Assembly: GCA_963926475.1 (NCBI GenBank)
Contig: CAWUXE010000011.1
Span: forward strand, 1 to 64,000
Source: UBA2040 sp002384725
Lineage (GTDB): Bacteria; Bacteroidota; Bacteroidia; Flavobacteriales_D; Crocinitomicaceae
Direction: 5' to 3'
Length of the DNA: 64,000 bases
Shown here piece by piece: positions 1 to 7,604 of the stretch (position 1 is its first letter; each line of letters begins with the position of its first letter). The notes beneath the pieces are model-generated. The model made no database searches and had not been told where the DNA came from. It saw only the letters and a list, made by a program, of their open reading frames with translations. The translations under genes were made by a program, and so were the position numbers.

Positions 1-70
1 TATACATCGTTAATGTAACCTCTACGCAAGGCACCAAGCACCTCAAGGTAATGAAACACTAACCATACAC

Positions 71-105
71 TAACCTTTAAGACTAGGGTATCAGTCTTAA
101 GGTTA
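71..105. other. Imperfect inverted repeat (hairpin)
   Basis: Bases 71-83 pair with 94-105, with one bulged base and a loop of about 10 nt. No T-run follows, so it is not a classic terminator. It lies 25 nt before a true terminator hairpin, and both may belong to the 3' end of a transcript that starts left of the window. Confidence 0.4.
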
Positions 106-130
106 GATAATAGGTATAAAGCCTTTACCC

Positions 131-171
131 AAGCGGAATAGTTGAATTTAGATTCACTATTCCGCTTTTTT
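131..171 (+). terminator. Rho-independent terminator
   Basis: A perfect 12-bp stem (131-142 with 156-167) encloses a 13-nt loop and is followed directly by a run of T (168-171). The T-run is only on the plus side, so it should end a rightward transcript. No open reading frame is visible in bases 1-130, so the gene it serves probably ends before the window or is an RNA. Confidence 0.7.
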
Positions 172-778
172 GTTTTCAATAAACTGTTAATCAAAGAGTT
201 AAGGATAATATCCTTAACGGTTAACTAGCACTTTTCTGGTAACAAAATCACTTTTTAGTTACACATAGGTTACAAGATGTGAAACTGAGTATTTACAGGG
301 CTTTAGCACTTATAGATGTGTTGATAACTTATTAAAGTCAAGAACAATAGCCTGCTTATGCAACTTACTATTAATAAATATAAAAGCCTGTCGTAGAAAA
401 CGCCAAAAAACCGAGAGAACATTTTGTAAACAGACCCCCACCTGGTCTAAATAATATTGCTTTTTATTCCGAGGTGTCTCTCTAGAATGGGTATATAACC
501 CCGAGTGTAGGGGTGTGTGGATTAGTAATAGGCGTAAACTAAATCTATCTACTACAGATATTTACATAAATAGAGGAAATTGGGAAATTAACCACCTGTT
601 TTGTTTAGGGTGCTAAAATCGGGCAGGGGGTTATGTTGTATCTGAAGCTATCTACGCCAATTATTTAGGCAAGCAGAAGAATTTGATTAGTGTAATATGG
701 TATACTCTTTTAGGGTTTCAATTCGTTTAGTTATCTAGTCAATTGGTAATAGCCTAGATTTAATAATATATTTACATC
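172..778. other. Gene-free stretch
   Basis: About 600 AT-rich bases with no credible reading frame on either strand. A short palindrome around 430-450 (AGACC...GGTCT) is the only structure seen. A weak promoter-like pair, TTG at 743-745 and TATATTTA at 767-774 with 21 bp between, lies just before the next gene. Confidence 0.4.
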
Positions 779-1858
779 TTGAAATCTATTGTATTCTCTT
801 TACTCCTTATCTCAAACCTGCTTTCTGCTCAGGACAGTACTTACTATCTAACTGCTCATAAAAAGTCCGATGACTCATTGAAGTTTGAACTGAACCAAAT
901 AATTAAGAATCATACAGAATACACTTATACTTCATCATCAACAGATGTATGGGATATTCTTAAACACACAGATAGGGATACGGCAAATGCAAATAATGTT
1001 ATCTTAATATATTCAGGGAGAAGTGTAGATGCAGCACAAGAATATAATAGTGCTGCTGGATGGAGTCGGGAACACGTATGGGCAAAATCCAGAGGGGACT
1101 TTGGGACAAGCAACGGTGCTGGAACAGATGTGCATCATTTAAGACCTTGTGACATTGGTGTCAACTCCACAAGAAACAATAGAAATTTCGATACGTGCAT
1201 TACTTGCGTAGACGTAATAGATAATGGCTTCAATACAGGGTCTAAGCGTGATGCTAATTTATGGACATTTGAACCGCCTGACGCAGTTAAAGGAGATGTA
1301 GCACGAATGATATTCTATATGGCTGTCAGATACGAAGGAGAAGGATCTGAGCCTGATTTAGAGTTAACTAATACATTGCTTAACAATACTGACCAAAGTC
1401 CCTTGCAAGCTCGCTTAAGTACACTTCTTCATTGGAATAGGATTGATAGCGTTAGTGACTGGGAACGTAATAGAAATAATATCATAGACAGCTTTTACCA
1501 ACACAACCGAAATCCTTTTATTGACAATCCCGAGTTAGCTGAATATCTATGGGGCGATAGTATAGGAATAATATGGATGCCTGAGCTATTTGATACAAGT
1601 ATTGGAGTTGGTCTATTTAAGTCTTATATTAGTGAAATCAGCATTTATCCAAATCCTGCTCAACATCAAATTACTATAAGTCATTCAAATTTAAGTATTG
1701 ACTCTTATGTGATACTGAATTATTTAGGACAAAATATGATAGAGAATACACTCGAATCTAATGTTGTTGATGTATCTACTTTGCCAAAAGGAAGCTATGT
1801 TTTAATGCTAAGAGACCTTAACAGTAATAAGACCTACTTTAATAAGTTTATTCATTAA
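779..1858 (+). CDS. Secreted endonuclease I family nuclease with T9SS sorting domain
   Basis: A 359-residue secreted DNA/RNA endonuclease of the endonuclease I (EndA/NucM-like) family. Residues 1-18 form a signal peptide ending L-L-S-A-Q. The catalytic beta-beta-alpha metal region is visible around residues 97-140, with the family signatures E-H-V-W-A-K-S and D-V-H-H-L-R-P. The last ~75 residues are a type A T9SS sorting domain (I-S-I-Y-P-N-P-A start, K-G-S-Y-V-L near the end), so the enzyme is probably exported by T9SS and released or anchored at the surface. The start is TTG at 779: an in-frame stop lies just upstream (764-766) and no ATG precedes the signal peptide. It stands alone, with the tmRNA terminator downstream on the other strand. 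A role in using extracellular DNA is inferred. Confidence 0.85.
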   Translation: MKSIVFSLLLISNLLSAQDSTYYLTAHKKSDDSLKFELNQIIKNHTEYTYTSSSTDVWDILKHTDRDTANANNVILIYSGRSVDAAQEYNSAAGWSREHVWAKSRGDFGTSNGAGTDVHHLRPCDIGVNSTRNNRNFDTCITCVDVIDNGFNTGSKRDANLWTFEPPDAVKGDVARMIFYMAVRYEGEGSEPDLELTNTLLNNTDQSPLQARLSTLLHWNRIDSVSDWERNRNNIIDSFYQHNRNPFIDNPELAEYLWGDSIGIIWMPELFDTSIGVGLFKSYISEISIYPNPAQHQITISHSNLSIDSYVILNYLGQNMIENTLESNVVDVSTLPKGSYVLMLRDLNSNKTYFNKFIH

Positions 1859-1950
1859 GATCAATTAGATAGCATAAAAAGGTTCTGTCGCATTAATTGT
1901 TTTCTTTAAGGATGGTGTTTTGTAAAACCACTGACAATGTGCAAGTAAAT

Positions 1951-1983
1951 AAAAAATGCTGCTCCTTTTGGAGCAGCATTTTA
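1951..1983 (-). terminator. ssrA terminator
   Basis: A hairpin with a 12-bp stem (AATGCTGCTCC/GGAGCAGCATT) and a 4-5 nt loop is followed on the minus strand by a run of six T. It lies just downstream of the tmRNA 3' end, which it should terminate. Confidence 0.8.
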
Positions 1984-1989
1984 TCAGAG

Positions 1990-2387
1990 TGGAGCCGGAG
2001 GGTTTCGAACCCTCGTCCAAACAATGTGCAACTAAGCTTTCTACATGCTTATTCCATGGTTAATTTTCGACTATCGAAACGGACATGAACACCCAAGACG
2101 ATAACTTAGATTCTAAATTTCGCATTTGCTTAGAATCATCGCAAACACTAGATCAAAAGGATGAACTCTCAAATGCCGGGATTAATGAACGGAATCCAAG
2201 CGAGAGTACTTGTCTGGTTACTAAACTTCACCTAGATTAAGCCAATTAACATTCAGTTAATTAGGCAGCAAGTGCGTATGACGTGTTGTCAATTATAGTT
2301 TGGAGCAAGAGATTTAAGAGCTTCACTTCAACGCTCTGCATGCTGACACCTAATTACCTCCATCGCTGTCAAAGCCAATACGGCCCC
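1990..2387 (-). ncRNA. ssrA: Transfer-messenger RNA (tmRNA)
   Basis: About 398 nt. The 5' end on the minus strand reads GGGGCCGTATTGGCTTTGAC and its first seven bases pair with CGGCTCC at the 3' end (1991-1997), forming the tRNA-like acceptor stem. The T-arm has the typical GGTTCGAAACC core (about 2001-2019). The CCA end is not encoded. Both halves lie in one molecule, so it is not the permuted two-piece form. The internal tag frame is given separately. tmRNA rescues stalled ribosomes together with SmpB, whose gene lies 2.6 kb away at 5023. Confidence 0.93.
2261..2290 (-). other. tmRNA tag-peptide reading frame
   Basis: Within the tmRNA, GAC AAC ACG TCA TAC followed by GCA CTT GCT GCC TAA encodes D-N-T-S-Y-A-L-A-A and a stop. 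The A-L-A-A end fits the degradation tags recognised by ClpXP and related proteases. GAC as the resume codon is inferred from the usual 9-10 codon tag length and the A/T-rich stretch just before it. Confidence 0.7.
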
Positions 2388-2501
2388 ATTAATTTTGGCG
2401 TTGTAAAGTTAAGAATTATTGAATTATGAATTACGCTAATTTGAGAATTGCGCGTTAATAATTCGTAATAGAAAATTGAAAAATGCGTAATTGATTAAGA
2501 T

Positions 2502-3149
2502 TTAATCTTCATCATCATACTCTTCGTCGTCGTCATACTCATCATCATAGTCGTCATCGTCGCTATCATCGGCATTGACTAAGTATTTGCTGTAATCCTC
2601 GTCGTCGTCGTCATTTCGGCCAAATAAATCGATATCTTCAAAATCATCATCGTCCTCGATGTGAATACTATTCTTACCGCTTTTCTTATACGGATTTAAC
2701 TTCGTTTGCTTTCCCCGACCTTCGTCAGGAGTATCAAAACTTCGCGTTTTGGGCTTGTTCGTTTTTTTACGAGAAAAATCTTTGCTTGGAGCATCGTCCG
2801 AAGTGGCACTAGGATTATAAGGTGGAGTTTCTGAACTCGAACCTGAACTCGAATCGCGATTGACTGGGCGAGGAGCGTCTCGTCTAGGAGCTGGTTTGCT
2901 TCCTCCACGATCTTCGGCCTCTTTTACTGCCAAACTTCTACCGTTTACTTCATGGCCGTCCAAAGCTTCAATTGCGCTTTGCGCTTCTGCATCATCGAAC
3001 ATTTCGACGAAGCCAAAACCTCTGGATTTTCCTGTTTCTCTGTCTAAGGCTACCGTGGCCTTGTTGACTTTCCCGTATTCTTCAAATAGGGATTGGAGTT
3101 GTTGATTGTCGACTGCAAAGTCCAATTTAGCAACAAAAATGCTAGTCAT
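2502..3149 (-). CDS. RNA-binding protein: RRM domain plus acidic tail
   Basis: A 215-residue protein. Residues 1-80 are a single RNA recognition motif with RNP2 (I-F-V-A-K-L) and RNP1 (K-S-R-G-F-G-F-V-E), the aromatic residues that stack on RNA being present. A basic, Ser/Pro/Lys-rich linker (about 85-150) follows, then a tail of almost pure Asp/Glu/Tyr (about 160-215). Small RRM proteins occur in Bacteroidetes and cyanobacteria, often linked to cold response or RNA stability, but usually end in a short basic or Gly-rich tail; the long acidic tail is unusual. It is monocistronic, downstream of a degraded reading frame, and the function beyond RNA binding is unknown. Confidence 0.85.
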   Translation of the reverse strand: MTSIFVAKLDFAVDNQQLQSLFEEYGKVNKATVALDRETGKSRGFGFVEMFDDAEAQSAIEALDGHEVNGRSLAVKEAEDRGGSKPAPRRDAPRPVNRDSSSGSSSETPPYNPSATSDDAPSKDFSRKKTNKPKTRSFDTPDEGRGKQTKLNPYKKSGKNSIHIEDDDDFEDIDLFGRNDDDDEDYSKYLVNADDSDDDDYDDEYDDDEEYDDED

Positions 3150-3285
3150 AATGTAATCGTGAGAATTATATTTTTCAATTGTTAATCGTACATGTAATGT
3201 CCATGAACAGTGCGAAATTACATTTTTTTTTGATTTTCACAAGATTACGATAAAAAAGGTTGATACTGATGACATTTTTGGCTAT

Positions 3286-3318
3286 AAAAAAAGGGACTCC
3301 GAAAAGTCCCTTTTGTCT
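3286..3318. terminator. Bidirectional terminator hairpin
   Basis: The 10-bp stem AAAAGGGACT/AGTCCCTTTT (3289-3298 with 3305-3314) has a 6-nt loop, an A-run on its left and T-runs on its right. On the minus strand it lies downstream of the degraded frame at 3362-3583 and of recR, so it probably ends that transcript. Confidence 0.7.
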
Positions 3319-3361
3319 TTTTGTTAAGCTTATGATTTTTTCAATAGATCTCTAATTCGTT

Positions 3362-3583
3362 TTACAAATCTTCCATTTCTTCATCAATTTTACTTTGCTC
3401 AATTACTTGCTTCGCTTAAGCCGCATTTTGAAAGTCTTCTTCTTTTAAAGTTTTGTTTTCTAATTTGTTGTAATCTTCAAAGAAGTTACTCGATTCTTTC
3501 ATCTAATGCTGAGATAGTTCAGATATGTAATTGTACCTCATGCCATTTTCGGCAACTGCTAATTCAAGCACATTTCCGGTCAT
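3362..3583 (-). pseudogene. Degraded small gene of unknown function
   Basis: One reading frame runs from ATG (3581-3583) through an in-frame TAG (3503-3505) and a TAA (3416-3418) to a TAA at 3362-3364. The three open segments look like one soluble, acidic, helical protein of about 73 residues (M-T-G-N-V-L-E-L-A-V..., then F-F-E-D-Y-N-K-L-E, then A-K-Q-V-I-E-Q-S-K-I-D). Coding-like composition on both sides of each stop, and a terminator just downstream, suggest a gene inactivated by point mutations. It sits 42 nt after recR, perhaps formerly co-transcribed. I do not recognise the family; small independent peptides cannot be excluded. Confidence 0.4.
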
Positions 3584-3625
3584 AATTAAAACGCTTAAAT
3601 TCCTTAAACATATAATTTTGTTTAT

Positions 3626-4231
3626 CTATAATTTAAAGGGCTGGCGATTGATTAATGAGCGTCCAAGTGTCAGTTCGTCAGCATATTGCAACTCGGTTCC
3701 GATTGCCACACCGCGAGATAGACAGGTAATGTTGATCTTAAAAGGAGCAAGTTTTTTGAACAAATAGAAATTGGTGGTGTCTCCTTCCATATTGGTGCTC
3801 AAAGCGAAAATTATCTCTTTCACCTCTTCCTTTTGCACTTTCTCTATTAAGGCAGAAATATTCAAATCGGCAGGTCCAATACCGTCCATAGGAGAAATAA
3901 TTCCTCCTAGTACGTGATAAATTCCTTTGTAATAATTCGTCGACTCCAGGGCCATTACATCCCGAATATCTTCAACGACACATATTTGGGCATGATCTCT
4001 ATTCGGGTTCTGGCAGATTTCACACAATTCTTGGTCTGAAATATTCCCACAAGACGTGCATTTCTTCACCATTTTCTTCATTTCAACAAACGATTCAGAA
4101 AACTGTTGAATTTCAGTTTCACTTCGGTTCAACATTTGTAGCACCAGTCGAAGTGCAGTTTTTTTTCCTATCCCTGGCAGGGAAGACAATTGTTCTACAG
4201 CTTCGTCGATGTATTTTGAAGAGATTTTCAC
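3626..4231 (-). CDS. recR: Recombination mediator RecR
   Basis: A 201-residue protein of normal family length that works with RecF/RecO to load RecA at gaps and stalled forks. It has an N-terminal helix-hairpin-helix (L-P-G-I-G-K-K-T, residues 18-25), a Cys4 zinc finger (C58, C61, C70, C73) and a Toprim domain with V-V-E-D-I-R-D. The start is GTG at 4231. A TATCTTTG promoter element (4236-4243, minus strand) ends only 4 nt before this GTG, predicting a leaderless message. The next gene on the other side is divergent. Confidence 0.95.
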   Translation of the reverse strand: MKISSKYIDEAVEQLSSLPGIGKKTALRLVLQMLNRSETEIQQFSESFVEMKKMVKKCTSCGNISDQELCEICQNPNRDHAQICVVEDIRDVMALESTNYYKGIYHVLGGIISPMDGIGPADLNISALIEKVQKEEVKEIIFALSTNMEGDTTNFYLFKKLAPFKINITCLSRGVAIGTELQYADELTLGRSLINRQPFKL

Positions 4232-4235
4232 CCGT

Positions 4236-4243
4236 CAAAGATA
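4236..4243 (-). promoter_or_regulatory. Promoter -7 element of recR (TATCTTTG)
   Basis: A perfect match to the Bacteroidetes TAnnTTTG -7 consensus on the minus strand, ending 4 nt before the recR GTG. No matching -33 TTG is seen at the usual distance. Confidence 0.6.
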
Positions 4244-4332
4244 GAGAAACATGAAGTGTACGAGAATATAATTTAGCCTTTTTTACCAACATTTGTCTGT
4301 GCTTTTCCTTTAATTAATCGTGACGTTTCCCT

Positions 4333-4340
4333 TATATTTG
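4333..4340 (+). promoter_or_regulatory. Promoter -7 element (TATATTTG)
   Basis: Perfect TAnnTTTG motif ending 7 nt before the ATG at 4348. The transcript would have a leader of about 3 nt. No -33 TTG lies at the usual spacing. Confidence 0.6.
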
Positions 4341-4347
4341 TAGCCGT

Positions 4348-5016
4348 ATGAATTCAGGATTTGAAATTATTGAGTTTAGTTGGCAAGGAATGACCCTTCA
4401 GGAACCAATGGCATTATTGACCAATTGGATGATCGCGGCTTTTTCTTTTTATGCATATGCTCAATTAAAAAAGGGGGTAAGTTTGTTCCAAGATTTATGG
4501 AAATCGTTTTATATGGTTTTGGGAATCGGAATGATTTTTGGCGGATTAGGCCATCTTTTCTTCCAGTATTTTAGTTTTTACGGAAAGTTCCCGAGTTGGA
4601 CGTTGGGCGTTCTCGCGGGAATCCTCGCCTCATTTGCTATGATTGAAACGGTCGATAAAGAAGCTTCGAAAAAATTGTTGCAACGAATTGTTCTAATCAA
4701 GTCGGTTATATTGTTGTCGCTATCTTTTGTTACTCTTAAATTTCTTTTCGTAGCACTGGACACATCAGTCACGTATTTGCTCTTTTGTGGCTTTTTAGCA
4801 TATCGGCAGAGTAAGAAAGAATGGAGGGGTATAAGCTATTTTTACTACGGAGTTTTAGCCTTGTTACCTTCGGCATTTATCTTTGGTTTAAAATTTAATA
4901 TGCACAAATGGCTCAACAAAGACGACCTAAGTCATATCTTTATACTAGCTTGCGTTATGCTCTTTTTTGTAGGGGTTAAATCGACTCAAAAATTAATGCC
5001 CAATCGTTTGAGATAA
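4348..5016 (+). CDS. Multi-pass membrane protein (DUF6962-like)
   Basis: A 222-residue protein with about seven hydrophobic segments (roughly residues 22-40, 52-72, 84-98, 111-130, 134-150, 160-177, 192-212). Conserved-looking histidines occur near the membrane (G-H-L-F-F near residue 73; H-K-W-L-N-K-D-D-L-S-H near 182-192). This pattern resembles the DUF6962 family of Bacteroidetes, which has no known function; the assignment is from memory of the pattern. The gene is 6 nt upstream of smpB and probably shares its promoter. Confidence 0.7.
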   Translation: MNSGFEIIEFSWQGMTLQEPMALLTNWMIAAFSFYAYAQLKKGVSLFQDLWKSFYMVLGIGMIFGGLGHLFFQYFSFYGKFPSWTLGVLAGILASFAMIETVDKEASKKLLQRIVLIKSVILLSLSFVTLKFLFVALDTSVTYLLFCGFLAYRQSKKEWRGISYFYYGVLALLPSAFIFGLKFNMHKWLNKDDLSHIFILACVMLFFVGVKSTQKLMPNRLR

Positions 5017-5022
5017 TACCAT

Positions 5023-5475
5023 ATGTCCCAGTCTAAAGTTAATATCCGTAATAAAAAAGCCCGCTTTGAATATCATTTAGAGGATACTTTTACCGCTGGC
5101 ATGGTTCTGACAGGAACGGAAATTAAAAGCATTCGCAACAACAAGGCTAGTATTTTGGAAGCATTCTGTGTGTTTGTCAATGGTGAGGTTTTCATCCGAA
5201 ACATGTTCATCAACGATTACGTCAATACATCTTTCTTTCATCATAAACCAAAGGGAGATCGAAAGCTATTGTTGAACAAGCGAGAAATCAACAAGATTGA
5301 AAAATGGCTTAAAGATAAAGGGAATACCATCATTCCAACGAAGGTGTTCATCAACGATAAAGGTTGGGCGAAGGTTGAAATCGCTACGGCAAGAGGTAAA
5401 AAATTGCACGATAAGCGTGATGATCTTAAAGCCAAAGACGACAAGCGTGATATGGATCGCGCCTTGAAGCAATAA
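5023..5475 (+). CDS. smpB: SsrA-binding protein SmpB
   Basis: A 150-residue protein of typical SmpB size. It opens with the beta-barrel motif G-T-E-I-K-S-I-R-N after an N-terminal K-A-R-F-E-Y-H, and ends in the basic tail (G-K-K-L-H-D-K-R..., R-D-M-D-R-A-L-K) that occupies the mRNA channel during trans-translation. It brings alanyl-tmRNA to stalled ribosomes; its RNA partner ssrA is at 1990-2387. It follows the membrane-protein gene by 6 nt. Its TAA stop directly abuts, base to base, the stop of the convergent DnaJ-like gene. Confidence 0.95.
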   Translation: MSQSKVNIRNKKARFEYHLEDTFTAGMVLTGTEIKSIRNNKASILEAFCVFVNGEVFIRNMFINDYVNTSFFHHKPKGDRKLLLNKREINKIEKWLKDKGNTIIPTKVFINDKGWAKVEIATARGKKLHDKRDDLKAKDDKRDMDRALKQ

Positions 5476-6315
5476 TTAAACAAATCCTAAGGTTAATAAA
5501 TGTAACCATCGATCGTCTCTCAAAAGGAATGCGACTGCCATCGGTATGCTTAAGTAACAACTCGCCATATATGCACCGGTAAAATAGACTGTTCTTCTTT
5601 TGTAAAAAACCAAAAAAGTGGGAACAAACAAGATCATCAGCGGCAGCGGCATGTACGACCAAGTATGTTTATCAAAAGGGTATCGTTCGACATTTCCGTT
5701 TACCACGTGCAACACGTTCGTTGGAATATGCAATAATCTAGATTTCTCGATATACAATCCCGGATAGCTCTGTAAATGGTGGTAATTACTTTCGGCAATA
5801 TAAGCGTAGCCGTAATCTGCGGTAAAAATAGTGCGGACTTTCTTGTATTTATAACCCACTTCTTCGTGAGCAGCAAACTGTAACAATTCATCTTGTTCGC
5901 GATGGGTTGGTAGCACAAAATCCCAAAGTATGGCAATGAAAATTACCATACAAAGCTTAGCGCCAATATTGACGTATTTCCAGCGCCATCCTGAAATTAA
6001 ACTCTGGTAATACCGTTCGTCTTTCGCTTCTTCGCGTTTCATGTGGGCGCGATATCTGTCGCGAGCCTCCTTGGCTTTTTCTTCGGGTGTTTTTTGTTTG
6101 CGTTGAGCAGTTCTAGCTTCCCGAGTATTTGTAGCATCTTGACTTGGATTCATCAAGGCGTCGTATGAATCCTGCAACTCAGCGAATAATTCCGAAGCTT
6201 TTGGATCGGAATTTTTATCCGGATGGAGCTGCATTGCCAAACGTCGATATGCACGTTTTATATCGGCGCTGCTTGCTCCAGGTGGTATTCCGAGATTTCG
6301 GTGATGTTGACTCAT
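5476..6315 (-). CDS. Membrane-bound DnaJ-domain protein
   Basis: A 279-residue protein. The J domain (residues 1-65) has the H-P-D motif (L-H-P-D-K-N) needed to stimulate Hsp70 ATPase. A charged helical region (70-105) leads to a hydrophobic segment (about 117-135), an extracytoplasmic loop, and two more hydrophobic segments (about 218-240 and 246-270); the protein ends in R-W-L-H-L-L-T-L-G-F-V. It lacks the zinc-finger and client domains of true DnaJ, so it is a type III J protein that may recruit DnaK to the membrane. Upstream lies a shrunken copy of the same gene (6340-6526). Its stop abuts that of smpB. Confidence 0.8.
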   Translation of the reverse strand: MSQHHRNLGIPPGASSADIKRAYRRLAMQLHPDKNSDPKASELFAELQDSYDALMNPSQDATNTREARTAQRKQKTPEEKAKEARDRYRAHMKREEAKDERYYQSLISGWRWKYVNIGAKLCMVIFIAILWDFVLPTHREQDELLQFAAHEEVGYKYKKVRTIFTADYGYAYIAESNYHHLQSYPGLYIEKSRLLHIPTNVLHVVNGNVERYPFDKHTWSYMPLPLMILFVPTFLVFYKRRTVYFTGAYMASCYLSIPMAVAFLLRDDRWLHLLTLGFV

Positions 6316-6339
6316 TTTATATTGAAATGCACTATAAAA

Positions 6340-6526
6340 CTATAAAAATCCTACGGTAAGAAGATGAAGCCAGCGATAATCCACAATCAAAAAGACAGTG
6401 GTCTGCCGCACTGGGAGAAGGATTACGATCTGGGTGAAGTAATTTTGCTTTGTCACGATAGGCTTTTTTTATTTCGACTGTACTTGCACCGACCGAAACA
6501 CCGAGAATTCGATGATAATTACTCAT
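6340..6526 (-). pseudogene. Internally deleted paralogue of the adjacent DnaJ-like gene
   Basis: The frame begins with a good J-domain start (M-S-N-Y-H-R-I-L-G-V..., L-L-H-P-D-R-N), similar to the neighbour at 5476-6315, and loses similarity after about 43 codons. In another frame the next bases encode F-L-I-V-D-Y-R-W-L-H-L-L-T-V-G-F-L and stop (TAG at 6340-6342), closely matching the neighbour's last residues (R-D-D-R-W-L-H-L-L-T-L-G-F-V). So the locus keeps the first ~43 and last ~20 codons of a tandem duplicate; about 210 codons are deleted and the frame is broken. Read in its original frame it makes a 64-residue protein ending at 6332. Its start overlaps the end of the menE-like gene by 8 nt. 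Confidence 0.75.
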
Positions 6527-7517
6527 GAATAGTTAATGGAATTTGAGCAAAAGTAGGTTTTCTTAAAATTTTACCGCTTTCAGAATGAATGAATTTTGAA
6601 AAGACATATGTCTTCTTCGGAATTTTCCAAGCAGGTAAGTCTAAGGAAGAAAAGTCGTTAGAACTGAAATCTGAATCCAACACACAAAGCACGAGTATCT
6701 CGCCCCATTTATCGCTTGGTTCTTTCCAACAGAAAAAAGAATCGGGTAGGATGGAAGTCAACAATTTTTCAATTTCTTCCAATTGAATTTTGTAACCGCC
6801 AGAATTTACAACAAAATCAGCCCTTCCCAACCAACGGAATCGGGTAGGAGAGTCTAATTGAATCAAATCATTCGTTGCGAGGTTTTGAATGCCAAGATGT
6901 TCAGCAGATAGCGCCAACATTCCATCATTTACTTTGAAAGTTACGCCTGTTAGAGCTTCATAATAAGGAGTAGTTTCTTTACCAACCTTCCGCATGGCAA
7001 TATGAGATACGGTTTCTGTCATCCCGAAACTATGATAAACAGTGATGTTCAATTCCTTTAATCTGTTCTCTATCTCTTCAGAAATAGGTCCGCCACCCAC
7101 CAAAATAGTTGGGATAGTTTTTAATTTTTCAAAGTCAAATTTCAAGGATTCATTGAGTTGCACAGGAACCATAGCGATAAAATCGATTTTCGTTTCAAAA
7201 TGCTCCAATGGTCTCGACGAGGGTGTTTGGATGTCAATTGCATAATTCCCTTCAATTGCACGAGCAAGCATCATCTTTCCAGCGATGGTGTCAATGGACA
7301 TGCACAAAAGTGCTTTTGTGTTGCTGTTAAAATTGAAAAAAATATTTGTCATGTGTGCAGAAGCACGTATATTTTCCGTGGAAAGCGAAAGTTTTTTAGG
7401 ATTACCCGTTGAACCTGAGGTATTCAATTCGACGGAACTGCTATTTAGAAAATTATCTTGAAAGGAAATCACCTTTTTCTGGTCTAAATAATTATCCGAA
7501 TAGGTAATCGCAAACAT
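6519..7517 (-). CDS. menE: Short AMP-forming acyl-CoA ligase, probably O-succinylbenzoate-CoA ligase
   Basis: A 332-residue adenylating enzyme, shorter than the ~450-500 usual in Proteobacteria but typical for the compact MenE of Bacteroidetes. Motifs: P-loop-like T-S-G-S-T-G-N-P-K (33-41), the A5 region S-F-G-M-T-E-T-V-S-H, and the hinge G-R-A-D-F-V-V-N-S-G-G-Y-K-I-Q. The catalytic C-terminal lysine fits S-G-K-I-L-R-K. MenE activates O-succinylbenzoate for menaquinone synthesis, the main quinone of this phylum. The other men genes are not in the window, so the substrate is inferred. It is followed, with overlap, by the truncated J-domain copy. Confidence 0.75.
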   Translation of the reverse strand: MFAITYSDNYLDQKKVISFQDNFLNSSSVELNTSGSTGNPKKLSLSTENIRASAHMTNIFFNFNSNTKALLCMSIDTIAGKMMLARAIEGNYAIDIQTPSSRPLEHFETKIDFIAMVPVQLNESLKFDFEKLKTIPTILVGGGPISEEIENRLKELNITVYHSFGMTETVSHIAMRKVGKETTPYYEALTGVTFKVNDGMLALSAEHLGIQNLATNDLIQLDSPTRFRWLGRADFVVNSGGYKIQLEEIEKLLTSILPDSFFCWKEPSDKWGEILVLCVLDSDFSSNDFSSLDLPAWKIPKKTYVFSKFIHSESGKILRKPTFAQIPLTIHE

Positions 7518-7604
7518 ACTTGGAATGAATTTTGTGTAACGAATTATAAAATTACGATTTTATACAGTACAAAGGAGTCAGGAATGATTTCAAAAATATA
7601 GATT

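Noticed and set aside
1897..2088. 63-codon plus-strand open frame
   Set aside because: It runs through the tmRNA terminator and the tmRNA 3' end on the other strand; no protein features.
6332..6526. A functional 64-residue mini J protein
   Set aside because: The C-terminal part is an out-of-frame reading of the paralogue's tail, so decay is the simpler explanation; expression is not excluded.
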